From: Ornithodoros turicata
Lineage: Eukaryota; Arthropoda; Arachnida; Ixodida; Argasidae
DNA: 64,000 bases
NCBI RefSeq assembly: GCF_037126465.1
Contig: NW_026999299.1
Span: 124,001-188,000, forward strand
Direction of reading: 5' to 3'
Numbering within the stretch: the stretch's first letter is position 1; each line of letters begins with the position of its first letter. The notes under the pieces were generated by a model. That model saw only the letters and a list, made by a program, of their open reading frames with translations, did no database searches and had not been told where the DNA came from. A program made the translations under genes and the position numbers. This document shows positions 10,372 to 22,645 of this stretch, in pieces.

Positions 10372-10562
10372 GGGTGGTCGGTCTGCGGATTGTTTTTGCC
10401 CACCTGAGGGTTCTTTAACATGCGATGAAAGCTCATCACACGGCAACTCGTATCTAACGTCCCTCGCAGAAGACGGGGTGTTTAAGCCACATGTACCCTG
10501 CCACCAAGTTGCTGGCGGCCTCGGCTGGCGGGTTCGAACCCGCGGTCTCAGGATCAGAAGGC
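10372..10562 (-). repeat. tRNA-derived SINE-like element
   Basis: On the minus strand it begins with a tRNA T-arm-like GCGGGTTCGAACCCGC (a pol III B-box core). It continues with GGGTACATGTGGCTTAAAC, ACGAGTTGCCGTGTGATGAG and GTTAAAGAACCCTCAGGTGG. These blocks resemble a repeat common in tick and other invertebrate genomes. The exact family is not assigned. Confidence 0.6.
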
Positions 10563-11377
10563 GAAGTTTATGTATTTCCCGTAGTCGATGAACAACGTGT
10601 TAAATAAGTTACACTTAGGAAGAACTATATGCGTATATCTTGCCCCGAAATTGTTTCTTTATTAAACAAAGGTATCAAGTTAAACTTCAAAATGCTTCAA
10701 AATACTTTCAAATGACTTTTCCGTAGAAGATATACGATACGAAAGCAGAAAAGGTAGGCGATTTCAAGTTGCCGGTGGTGAGAAAATCAGAGAGTGATAT
10801 TGATACGGTAAGAATGACTTACACACGGTAAACATGTCTTTCGTACACGAGACTGCACTTCTTCGGGTTACAAAAATATGAACATGGTTTGGTAGAAATC
10901 TAGCGAACCAGTATGGAACTCCCTTCGTGTTTTCAGTAGATGAGTTTTTTTTCCTGGCTTTTTAAACGCTTTTGAAGAGAGGATTCGAAAGTTGCGAGAT
11001 TTGTAACTTTGTCATTTACCAGGGTGAATGATTTTTATTTATGATTGGCCAATTTTCATCATTGATAATGTCGATTTGGAGCGTACGATATATCATACGT
11101 TCCTCCTTCCTTATGGTGAGGTATCAGTCTTTGAAGATCCGCTAGTGCACAGTACATACGAAAAATGTCGTCCGCAGATGGTGCCACGTGTACTCGAGTA
11201 CTCAGTATTGTTACTTTTGTATATTACGCCTGTCCTATGTGGTTTCTTCTGCCTTCGTCTGTTAGCATCCCCGAAATTGCACACATTAACGAAATTGCTT
11301 CACATACCTTGTTGCGCGGTATTGCAGTTTCCACGTGGATTTTGACCAAGCTATGTGATAAATTTGTATTTCGCCGG
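10563..11377. other. Unassigned, adjoining the scaffold gap
   Basis: No gene recognised. A 105-codon plus-strand frame at 11028-11345 lacks recognisable features. The stretch ends at the run of N. Confidence 0.35.
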
Positions 11378-11477
11378 NNNNNNNNNNNNNNNNNNNNNNN
11401 NNNNNNNNNNNNNNNNNNNNNNNNNNNNNNNNNNNNNNNNNNNNNNNNNNNNNNNNNNNNNNNNNNNNNNNNNNNNN
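11378..11477. other. Assembly gap (100 N)
   Basis: Exactly 100 N, the usual placeholder for a gap of unknown size. It falls at the left edge of the 291/292-bp satellite, so the true array is probably longer than shown. Confidence 0.99.
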
Positions 11478-14400
11478 TAACCTCTCCAGCGTCAACATAT
11501 AGGGTCGTGCACAAGCTGGCACTACCAAGTGAAAGAGAACGACCAGGCTCATCAAACGAGTGCTCGGTCGGTCGTATTTTTCACCTCATACCCTAGGCTC
11601 GTTTGCCGAACGTCTGGGAGGAGGCGCACGGGTTTATGCCGTAGCTGTGCTCAAAATTCCTGGTTTCTGAAGTGCTCCAGTAGAAGCGCAACGCGGCTGC
11701 CTGTAATGAGACGAGGATCATCCCCCATCACCGCCTCGGGCTCGCCGTTCTCTGCTGGCAGTTTGTCGTTAACCTCTCCAGCGTCAACATATAGGGTCGT
11801 GCACAAGCTGGCACTACCAAGTGAAAGAGAACGACCAGGCTCATCAAACGAGTGCTCGGTCGGTCGTATTTTTCACCTCATACCCTAGGCTCGTTTGCCG
11901 AACGTCTGGGAGGAGGCGCACGGGTTTATGCCGTAGCTGTGCTCAAAATTCCTGGTTTCTGAAGTGCTCCAGTAGAAGCGCAACGCGGCTGCCTGTAATG
12001 AGACGAGGATCATCCCCCATCACCGCCTCGGGCTCGCCGTTCTCTGCTGGCAGTTTGTCGTTAACCTCTCCAGCGTCAAACATATAGGGTCGTGCACAAG
12101 CTGGCACTACCAAGTGAAAGAGAACGACCAGGCTCATCAAACGAGTGCTCGGTCGGTCGTATTTTTCACCTCATACCCTAGGCTCGTTTGCCGAACGTCT
12201 GGGAGGAGGCGCACGGGTTTATGCCGTAGCTGTGCTCAAAATTCCTGGTTTCTGAAGTGCTCCAGTAGAAGCGCAACGCGGCTGCCTGTAATGAGACGAG
12301 GATCATCCCCCATCACCGCCTCGGGCTCGCCGTTCTCTGCTGGCAGTTTGTCGTTAACCTCTCCAGCGTCAACATATAGGGTCGTGCACAAGCTGGCACT
12401 ACCAAGTGAAAGAGAACGACAAGGCTCATCAAACGAGTGCTCGGTCGGTCGTATTTTTCACCTCATACCCTAGGCTCGTTTGCCGAACGTCTGGGAGGAG
12501 GCGCACGGGTTTATGCCGTAGCAGTGCTCAAAATTCCTGGTTTCTGAAGTGCTCCAGTAGAAGCGCAACGCGGCTGCCTGTAATGAGACGAGGATCATCC
12601 CCCATCACCGCCTCGGGCTCGCCGTTCTCTGCTGGCAGTTTGTCGTTAACCTCTCCAGCGTCAACATATAGGGTCGTGCACAAGCTGGCACTACCAAGTG
12701 AAAGAGAACGACCAGGCTCATCAAACGAGTGCTCGGTCGGTCGTATTTTTCACCTCATACCCTAGGCTCGTTTGCCGAACGTCTGGGAGGAGGCGCACGG
12801 GTTTATGCCGTAGCTGTGCTCAAAGTTCCTGGTTTCTGAAGTGCTCCAGTAGAAGCGCAACGCGGCTGCCTGTAATGAGACGAGGATCATCCCCCATCAC
12901 CGCCTCGGGCTCGCCGTTCTCTGCTGGCAGTTTGTCGTTAACCTCTCCAGCGTCAACATATAGGGTCGTGCACAAGCTGGCACTACCAAGTGAAAGAGAA
13001 CGACCAGGCTCATCAAACGAGTGCTCGGTCGGTCGTATTTTTCACCTCATACCCTAGGCTCGTTTGCCGAACGTCTGGGAGGAGGCGCACGGGTTTATGC
13101 CGTAGCTGTGCTCAAAATTCCTGGTTTCTGAAGTGCTCCAGTAGAAGCGCAACGCGGCTGCCTGTAATGAGACGAGGATCATCCCCCATCACCGCCTCGG
13201 GCTCGCCGTTCTCTGCTGGCAGTTTGTCGTTAACCTCTCCAGCGTCAACATATAGGGTCGTGCACAAGCTGGCACTACCAAGTGAAAGAGAACGACCAGG
13301 CTCATCAAACGAGTGCTCGGTCGGTCGTATTTTTCACCTCATACCCTACACTGTAAACTGAAAAACACCCTTATGGGTGTAAATGGCTTGTCCTATAACT
13401 GACACCTCTTTTTACACCATATGGTCTTAGAACACCCTTTTCAGAGGGTGTATTCTGTGTAAGACACCCTTTGGAAGGGTGCTTTTCCTTGAAAATGCCT
13501 TCTTTTGCACCCTTTAAACACCCTTTTAGGAGGGTGTTTAACAACTTTACACCCTCATAGAAGGGTGTTTAAAGGGTGCAAAAGAAAGCATTTTCAAGGA
13601 AAAGCACCCTTTCAAAGGGTGTTTTACACAGAATACACCCTCTGAAAAGGGTGTTCTAAGACCATATGGTGTAAAAAGAGGTGTCAGTTATAGGACAAGC
13701 CATTTACACCCAGAAGGGTGTTTTTCAGTTTACAGTGTAGGCTCGTTTGCCGAACGTCTGGGAGGAGGCGCACGGGTTTATGCCGTAGCCGTGCTCAAAA
13801 TTCCTGGTTTCTGAAGTGCTCCAGTAGAAGCGCAACGCGGCTGCCTGAAATGAGATGAGGATCATCCCCCATCACCGCCTCGGGCTCGCCGTTCTCTGCT
13901 GGCAGTTTGTCGTTAACCTCTCCAGCGTCAACATATAGGGTCGTGCACAAGCTGGCACTACCAAGTGAAAGAGAACGACCAGGCTCATCAAACGAGTGCT
14001 CGGTCGGTCGTATTTTTCACCTCATACCCTAGGCTCGTTTGCCGAACGTCTGGGAGGAGGCGCACGGGTTTATGCCGTAGCCTGTGCTCAAAATTCCTGG
14101 TTTCTGAAGTGCTCCAGTAGAAGCGCAACGCGGCTGCCTGTAATGAGACGAGGGATCATCCCCCATCACCGCCTCGGGCTCGCCGTTCTCTGCTGGCAGT
14201 TTGTCGTTAACCTCTCCAGCGTCAACATATAGGGTCGTGCACAAGCTGGCACTACCAAGTGAAAGAGAACGACCAGGCTCATCAAACGAGTGCTCGGTCG
14301 GTCGTATTTTTCACCTCATACCCTAGGCTCGTTTGCCGAACGTCTGGGAGGAGGCGCACGGGTTTATGCCGTAGCTGTGCTCAAAATTCCTGGTTTCTGA

Positions 14401-17400
14401 AGTGCTCCAGTAGAAGCGCAACGCGGCTGCCTGTAATGAGACGAGGATCATCCCCCATCACCGCCTCGGGCTCGCCGTTCTCTGCTGGCAGTTTGTCGTT
14501 AACCTCTCCAGCGTCAACATATAGGGTCGTGCACAAGCTGGCACTACCAAGTGAAAGAGAACGACCAGGCTCATCAGACGAGTGCTCGGTCGGTCGTATT
14601 TTTCACCTCATACCTAGGCTCGTTTGCCGAACGTCTGGGAGGAGGCGCACGGGTTTATGCCGTAGCCGTGCTCAAAATTCCTGGTTTCTGAAGTGCTCCA
14701 GTAGAAGCGCAACGCGGCTGCCTGTAATGAGACGAGGATCATCCCCCATCACCGCCTCGGGCTCGCCGTTCTCTGCTGGCAGTTTGTCGTTAACCTCTCC
14801 AGCGTCAACATATAGGGTCGTGCACAAGCTGGCACTACCAAGTGAAAGAGAACGACCAGGCTCATCAAACGAGTGCTCGGTCGGTCGTATTTTTCACCTC
14901 ATACCCTAGGCTCGTTTGCCGAACGTCTGGGAGGAGGCGCACGGGTTTATGCCGTAGCCGTGCTCAAAATTCCTGGTTTCTGAAGTGCTCCAGTAGAAGC
15001 GCAACGCGGCTGCCTGTAATGAGACGAGGGATCATCCCCCATCACCGCCTCGGGCTCGCCGTTCTCTGCTGGCAGTTTGTCGTTAACCTCTCCAGCGTCA
15101 ACATATAGGGTCGTGCACAAGCTGGCACTACCAAGTGAAAGAGAACGACCAGGCTCATCAGACGAGTGCTCGGTCGGTCGTATTTTTCACCTCATACCCT
15201 AGGCTCGTTTGCCGAACGTCTGGGAGGAGGCGCACGGGTTTATGCCGTAGCCGTGCTCAAAATTCCTGGTTTCTGAAGTGCTCCAGTAGAAGCGCAACGC
15301 GGCTGCCTGTAATGAGACGAGGATCATCCCCCATCACCGCCTCGGGCTCGCCGTTCTCTGCTGGCAGTTTGTCGTTAACCTCTCCAGCGTCAACATATAG
15401 GGTCGTGCACAAGCTGGCACTACCAAGTGAAAGAGAACGACCAGGCTCATCAGACGAGTGCTCGGTCGGTCGTATTTTTCACCTCATACCCTAGGCTCGT
15501 TTGCCGAACGTCTGGGAGGAGGCGCACGGGTTTATGCCGTAGCCGTGCTCAAAATTCCTGGTTTCTGAAGTGCTCCAGTAGAAGCGCAACGCGGCTGCCT
15601 GTAATGAGACGAGGATCATCCCCCATCACCGCCTCGGGCTCGCCGTTCTCTGCTGGCAGTTTGTCGTTAACCTCTCCAGCGTCAACATATAGGGTCGTGC
15701 ACAAGCTGGCACTACCAAGTGAAAGAGAACGACCAGGCTCATCAGACGAGTGCTCGGTCGGTCGTATTTTTCACCTCATACCCTAGGCTCGTTTGCCGAA
15801 CGTCTGGGAGGAGGCGCACGGGTTTATGCCGTAGCCGTGCTCAAAATTCCTGGTTTCTGAAGTGCTCCAGTAGAAGCGCAACGCGGCTGCCTGAAATGAG
15901 ATGAGGATCATCCCCCATCACCGCCTCGGGCTCGCCGTTCTCTGCTGGCAGTTTGTCGTTAACCTCTCCAGCGTCAACATATAGGGTCGTGCACAAGCTG
16001 GCACTACCAAGTGAAAGAGAACGACCAGGCTCATCAAACGAGTGCTCGGTCGGTCGTATTTTTCACCTCATACCCTAGGCTCGTTTGCCGAACGTCTGGG
16101 AGGAGGCGCACGGGTTTATGCCGTAGCCGTGCTCAAATTCCTGGTTTCTGAAGTGCTCCAGTAGAAGCGCAACGCGGCTGCCTGAAATGAGATGAGGATC
16201 ATCCCCCATCACCGCCTCGGGCTCGCCGTTCTCTGCTGGCAGTTTGTCGTTAACCTCTCCAGCGTCAACATATAGGGTCGTGCACAAGCTGGCACTACCA
16301 AGTGAAAGAGAACGACCAGGCTCATCAAACGAGTGCTCGGTCGGTCGTATTTTTCTCCTCATACCCTAGGCTCGTTTGCCGAACGTCTGGGAGGAGGCGC
16401 ACGGGTTTATGCCGTAGCCGTGCTCAAATTCCTGGTTTCTGAAGTGCTCCAGTAGAAGCGCAACGCGGCTGCCTGAAATGAGATGAGGATCATCCCCCAT
16501 CACCGCCTCGGGCTCGCCGTTCTCTGCTGGCAGTTTGTCGTTAACCTCTCCAGCGTCAACATATAGGGTCGTGCACAAGCTGGCACTACCAAGTGAAAGA
16601 GAACGACCAGGCTCATCAAACGAGTGCTCGGTCGGTCGTATTTTTCTCCTCATACCCTAGGCTCGTTTGCCGAACGTCTGGGAGGAGGCGCACGGGTTTA
16701 TGCCGTAGCCGTGCTCAAATTCCTGGTTTCTGAAGTGCTCCAGTAGAAGCGCAACGCGGCTGCCTGAAATGAGATGAGGATCATCCCCCATCACCGCCTC
16801 GGGCTCGCCGTTCTCTGCTGGCAGTTTGTCGTTAACCTCTCCAGCGTCAACATATAGGGTCGTGCACAAGCTGGCACTACCAAGTGAAAGAGAACGACCA
16901 GGCTCATCAAACGAGTGCTCGGTCGGTCGTATTTTTCTCCTCATACCCTAGGCTCGTTTGCCGAACGTCTGGGAGGAGGCGCACGGGTTTATGCCGTAGC
17001 CGTGCTCAAATTCCTGGTTTCTGAAGTGCTCCAGTAGAAGCGCAACGCGGCTGCCTGAAATGAGATGAGGATCATCCCCCATCACCGCCTCGGGCTCGCC
17101 GTTCTCTGCTGGCAGTTTGTCGTTAACCTCTCCAGCGTCAACATATAGGGTCGTGCACAAGCTGGCACTACCAAGTGAAAGAGAACGACCAGGCTCATCA
17201 AACGAGTGCTCGGTCGGTCGTATTTTTCTCCTCATACCCTAGGCTCGTTTGCCGAACGTCTGGGAGGAGGCGCACGGGTTTATGCCGTAGCCGTGCTCAA
17301 ATTCCTGGTTTCTGAAGTGCTCCAGTAGAAGCGCAACGCGGCTGCCTGAAATGAGATGAGGATCATCCCCCATCACCGCCTCGGGCTCGCCGTTCTCTGC

Positions 17401-20400
17401 TGGCAGTTTGTCGTTAACCTCTCCAGCGTCAACATATAGGGTCGTGCACAAGCTGGCACTACCAAGTGAAAGAGAACGACCAGGCTCATCAAACGAGTGC
17501 TCGGTCGGTCGTATTTTTCACCTCATACCCTAGGCTCGTTTGCCGAACGTCTGGGAGGAGGCGCACGGGTTTATGCCGTAGCCGTGCTCAAAATTCCTGG
17601 TTTCTGAAGTGCTCCAGTAGAAGCGCAACGCGGCTGCCTGTAATGAGATGAGGATCATCCCCCATCACCGCCTCGGGCTCGCCGTTCTCTGCTGGCAGTT
17701 TGTCGTTAACCTCTCCAGCGTCAACATATAGGGTCGTGCACAAGCTGGCACTACCAAGTGAAAGAGAACGACCAGGCTCATCAGACGAGTGCTCGGTCGG
17801 TCGTATTTTTCACCTCATACCCTAGGCTCGTTTGCCGAACGTCTGGGAGGAGGCGCACGGGTTTATGCCGTAGCCGTGCTCAAAATTCCTGGTTTCTGAA
17901 GTGCTCCAGTAGAAGCGCAACGCGGCTGCCTGAAATGAGATGAGGATCATCCCCCATCACCGCCTCGGGCTCGCCGTTCTCTGCTGGCAGTTTGTCGTTA
18001 ACCTCTCCAGCGTCAACATATAGGGTCGTGCACAAGCTGGCACTACCAAGTGAAAGAGAACGACCAGGCTCATCAAACGAGTGCTCGGTCGGTCGTATTT
18101 TTCACCTCATACCCTAGGCTCGTTTGCCGAACGTCTGGGAGGAGGCGCACGGGTTTATGCCGTAGCCGTGCTCAAATTCCTGGTTTCTGAAGTGCTCCAG
18201 TAGAAGCGCAACGCGGCTGCCTGAAATGAGATGAGGATCATCCCCCATCACCGCCTCGGGCTCGCCGTTCTCTGCTGGCAGTTTGTCGTTAACCTCTCCA
18301 GCGTCAACATATAGGGTCGTGCACAAGCTGGCACTACCAAGTGAAAGAGAACGACCAGGCTCATCAAACGAGTGCTCGGTCGGTCGTATTTTTCTCCTCA
18401 TACCCTAGGCTCGTTTGCCGAACGTCTGGGAGGAGGCGCACGGGTTTATGCCGTAGCCGTGCTCAAATTCCTGGTTTCTGAAGTGCTCCAGTAGAAGCGC
18501 AACGCGGCTGCCTGAAATGAGATGAGGATCATCCCCCATCACCGCCTCGGGCTCGCCGTTCTCTGCTGGCAGTTTGTCGTTAACCTCTCCAGCGTCAACA
18601 TATAGGGTCGTGCACAAGCTGGCACTACCAAGTGAAAGAGAACGACCAGGCTCATCAAACGAGTGCTCGGTCGGTCGTATTTTTCTCCTCATACCCTAGG
18701 CTCGTTTGCCGAACGTCTGGGAGGAGGCGCACGGGTTTATGCCGTAGCCGTGCTCAAATTCCTGGTTTCTGAAGTGCTCCAGTAGAAGCGCAACGCGGCT
18801 GCCTGAAATGAGATGAGGATCATCCCCCATCACCGCCTCGGGCTCGCCGTTCTCTGCTGGCAGTTTGTCGTTAACCTCTCCAGCGTCAACATATAGGGTC
18901 GTGCACAAGCTGGCACTACCAAGTGAAAGAGAACGACCAGGCTCATCAAACGAGTGCTCGGTCGGTCCGTATTTTTCTCCTCATACCCTAGGCTCGTTTG
19001 CCGAACGTCTGGGAGGAGGCGCACGGGTTTATGCCGTAGCCGTGCTCAAATTCCTGGTTTCTGAAGTGCTCCAGTAGAAGCGCAACGCGGCTGCCTGAAA
19101 TGAGATGAGGATCATCCCCATCACCGCCTCGGGCTCGCCGTTCTCTGCTGGCAGTTTGTCGTTAACCTCTCCAGCGTCAACATATAGGGTCGTGCACAAG
19201 CTGGCACTACCAAGTGAAAGAGAACGACCAGGCTCATCAAACGAGTGCTCGGTCGGTCGTATTTTTCTCCTCATACCCTAGGCTCGTTTGCCGAACGTCT
19301 GGGAGGAGGCGCACGGGTTTATGCCGTAGCCGTGCTCAAATTCCTGGTTTCTGAAGTGCTCCAGTAGAAGCGCAACGCGGCTGCCTGAAATGAGATGAGG
19401 ATCATCCCCCATCACCGCCTCGGGCTCGCCGTTCTCTGCTGGCAGTTTGTCGTTAACCTCTCCAGCGTCAACATATAGGGTCGTGCACAAGCTGGCACTA
19501 CCAAGTGAAAGAGAACGACCAGGCTCATCAAACGAGTGCTCGGTCGGTCGTATTTTTCTCCTCATACCCTAGGCTCGTTTGCCGAACGTCTGGGAGGAGG
19601 CGCACGGGTTTATGCCGTAGCCGTGCTCAAATTCCTGGTTTCTGAAGTGCTCCAGTAGAAGCGCAACGCGGCTGCCTGAAATGAGATGAGGATCATCCCC
19701 CATCACCGCCTCGGGCTCGCCGTTCTCTGCTGGCAGTTTGTCGTTAACCTCTCCAGCGTCAACATATAGGGTCGTGCACAAGCTGGCACTACCAAGTGAA
19801 AGAGAACGACCAGGCTCATCAAACGAGTGCTCGGTCGGTCGTATTTTTCTCCTCATACCCTAGGCTCGTTTGCCGAACGTCTGGGAGGAGGCGCACGGGT
19901 TTATGCCGTAGCCGTGCTCAAATTCCTGGTTTCTGAAGTGCTCCAGTAGAAGCGCAACGCGGCTGCCTGAAATGAGATGAGGATCATCCCCCATCACCGC
20001 CTCGGGCTCGCCGTTCTCTGCTGGCAGTTTGTCGTTAACCTCTCCAGCGTCAACATATAGGGTCGTGCACAAGCTGGCACTACCAAGTGAAAGAGAACGA
20101 CCAGGCTCATCAAACGAGTGCTCGGTCGGTCGTATTTTTCTCCTCATACCCTAGGCTCGTTTGCCGAACGTCTGGGAGGAGGCGCACGGGTTTATGCCGT
20201 AGCCGTGCTCAAATTCCTGGTTTCTAAAGTGCTCCAGTAGAAGCGCAACGCGGCTGCCTGAAATGAGATGAGGATCATCCCCCATCACCGCCTCGGGCTC
20301 GCCGTTCTCTGCTGGCAGTTTGTCGTTAACCTCTCCAGCGTCAACATATAGGGTCGTGCACAAGCTGGCACTACCAAGTGAAAGAGAACGACCAGGCTCA

Positions 20401-20526
20401 TCAAACGAGTGCTCGGTCGGTCGTATTTTTCACCTCATACCCTAGGCTCGTTTGCCGAACGTCTGGGAGGAGGCGCACGGGTTTATGCCGTAGCCGTGCT
20501 CAAATTCCTGGTTTCTGAAGTGCTCC
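11478..20526 (-). repeat. 291/292-bp satellite array, about 30 units
   Basis: Head-to-tail units of 292 bp on the left and 291 bp on the right. Diagnostic variants separate blocks: CTCAAAATTCC or CTCAAATTCC; GAGACGAGG or GAGATGAGG; TTTTTCACCTC or TTTTTCTCCTC; CATCAAACGAG or CATCAGACGAG. A unit type present at about 15719-15904 recurs at 17758-17943, each time followed by a run of 291-bp CTCCTC units, so a multi-unit block has been copied inside the array. In 291-bp units (97 codons) the minus strand keeps an open 95-codon frame with a stop and new ATG two codons later. The 292-bp units break that periodicity, so I treat the frame as incidental. I found no hammerhead core. A hairpin MITE splits the array at 13349-13737, and an inverted-repeat element truncates it at 20526. 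Confidence 0.95.
13349..13737. mobile_element. 389-bp foldback MITE with TA target duplication
   Basis: A near-perfect palindrome inserted into a satellite unit. TIRs are CACTGTAAACTGAAAAACAC and its complement, flanked by TA on both sides; without it the satellite would read CCCTAGGCTCG. Each arm holds several small palindromes of the form ACACCCTTNNNAAGGGTGT. The TA duplication fits a Tc1/mariner-type mobiliser. The arms differ at only a few positions, so insertion is recent or the palindrome is maintained. Confidence 0.92.
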
Positions 20527-20699
20527 GGGAGACCACAAAGGCCGGGTCTTCCTCTCCCGCATTTGAAACAAGGTAATAGGGTGAGAAAGGTGGAATGAAT
20601 GGCGATTACAAAGGCCGCTTAATGTGTCAATTTGAAGCTTATGTAACAGCTTGGTCCTGCTTGTATGTAGCCTGAACGAATAGCGCCTTCTTGTTTATG

Positions 20700-22500
20700 G
20701 ATTTCAATTTGAGCTTTATGTTCGTAAACAGCCTAGGACAAAAGACTTGATTCTAGCTCGAAAGGCACTCGGCTCCCAGGGCTGTAGCAACAAAGAGCGT
20801 TGTCCCCTCCGAACATATGTTCGGGTTCACATACAGTGCAGAAGCTGGAATACGATATTTATATAGGGTTTATATTATGCATACATAGGCCTGCTGTGAA
20901 CATTTGCGCAAAACCCTTCTTTCGAGCCTTGTTCTTCGCAAGTTGGTTAATCAATGCGGCATAGTCTAGAGATATGATAATCATGTTTTCGGTTGACAAC
21001 GAACTCAGAAAGCCTGACATATCTTACGGTTGAGCGCAGGATATTCTTGATCGGTCAGTTTCATTGTGCTGAGGCTTCTTTCAACATCAGCTACAGTAGC
21101 TGGTGTGGTCAGAAAATAGAATCCTGACGCAAATGCAAGGATTCAGATATATCTCCTGGAGGCTTTCTTGTAGGTGTACGTTAAAAATTGTTTGGCGTCT
21201 CTTTGTTTGGCGTCCTCTCTTTTTCTCAATGACACAAAACGATATTCCATTATAAGTTCGCTGGCATCGATGTGTACCATTTTTACTTCAAAATTTTTGC
21301 TGCGCTCCAGTTCAAGTTCCCATTGAGACTGCCCCAAGTTGTTAGCGTTTTACAGAAATCCAAACAACTTTTACCACTCCACGAGTTGGTCGACAAAACA
21401 GAAGATATGGCCTGATCAGTGAGAATAAGAAAGAACTGAGATTTGAATTTTCGTTCTGCAGAAAGACGATTCTTACTTTTTCTTTTCTTCACTTTTAGGA
21501 GAAGGTAGCAGACATTGCAGAACTGCTTCATGATCTTGTCGCGTTGTCTGTACTCCGCAAAATAAAGAGAGGAACAGAAAGAACAGACGCAATTTGTACA
21601 ATACAAGCGGTGTAGCAAATGGAACCGCTTTTATGTTCCTCATTAAATGGCGTGCAGCATTTATTGTTCATTAAGATTAATGTTATTTTAAAAAAGCATG
21701 TCTTCCAATTTCGAACAAATGAGGAGTGCGAATGATAGCACTTGATTGGCTATGATTCGGTTTATCAGATGTCCACAACGACGCTCCTGTATTTTTGGGC
21801 GCACGGAACCGCGCGGGACCATTTCTTCCGCCACGCAACCAGGGACCAATTTTTCCGGGACGAACTTTTCCGGGACTATTTTTTTCCGAAACTCCATCCA
21901 ACATGCTCTACACATTTTCGCTCCTATAGTTATTCTACCTTCGGTCTGAAGATGACTCGCTTGGTTCTTTGGATGATTGGTTTTCAACTCATTTCTGTTT
22001 GCCCACCGTTTTAGGCATTCAAGAACAACATTACTTCCTCTTATAAGTAGAACTCCGAAATTTACGTGCCTAAACCATGAAAGTAGACAGATATTTAGAC
22101 CCAAAAAAATACCTAAACAGGCAAGAACATGCAAAAACAGACACGTTGTAGCACATGCCAAAACTACTTCTAATGTACGCTTCACGACGCAGACTTTATA
22201 CTGTGGAACTGTAGCGAATGCTACAGAACCATTCGATGACGCCAGTGCCTGACTGCGACGCTGTGCAGCGTCAATCCTCCTTCCTGCACCGCTAGTTCAA
22301 GCTCACTGGGTGTTATCGTTGAACCTCTAACATATATTCAGTTTAATGTTATTTCTTCAGTTTATTTTTACTACTCGTTTTCTCTTGTGTTTACTCGTTT
22401 ATGTAGCTTAAGGCGCTATGGAGTAGACGGCGTTCCATGTTAATATCCGTTCATCGGCCACATTTTCTCTTAGACGTTTTGTCAACCACACTCTACCTCA
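20700..22500. other. Unassigned interior of the inverted-repeat region
   Basis: No gene recognised. At about 21795-21900 there is a degenerate tandem phrase (GGGACNAACTTTTCC-like, about five copies) that resembles, in style but not sequence, the phrase blocks at other element ends in this window. Minus-strand open frames at 21283-21618 and 21688-22185 look incidental; the second runs across the phrase block. Confidence 0.4.
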
Positions 22501-22527
22501 GGTAGGCGAATTTAATTCACTGTGGTG

Positions 22528-22645
22528 ACGATGAAAGGTCTCGCCGTTGTTGGCCTCACAGAGGTGGGCAACGTCACGAATGACGGCCTGGGGGAATGTG
22601 CATCCTGGTCGACTTCTAAAGCAACTGTGCCGACATATGATTTGG
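22528..22645 (+). repeat. SINE-like repeat, copy 1
   Basis: Shares CTCGCCGTTGTTGGCCTCAC, GTGGGCAACGTCACGA and AACTGTGCCGACATATG with the fuller copy at 45117-45302. It is a dispersed repeat, truncated here. Confidence 0.65.

Noticed and set aside
10535..10550. A tRNA gene at GCGGGTTCGAACCCGC
   Set aside because: Only the T-arm-like block is present; no acceptor stem, anticodon arm or complete cloverleaf can be drawn, so it is better read as a SINE head.
16075..20363. 95-codon minus-strand frame in every 291-bp satellite unit as a protein family
   Set aside because: The 292-bp units of the same array break the frame, no domain is visible and no promoter or splice context differs between units. 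Kept only as a check in the findings.
11478..20526. CTGATGAG in some 292-bp units as a ribozyme
   Set aside because: No GAAA follows at hammerhead distance and no stem II is formed.
21688..22185. 165-codon minus-strand frame as a gene
   Set aside because: Half of it translates the degenerate GGGAC...TTTTCC phrase block, and the rest has no domain or conserved start.
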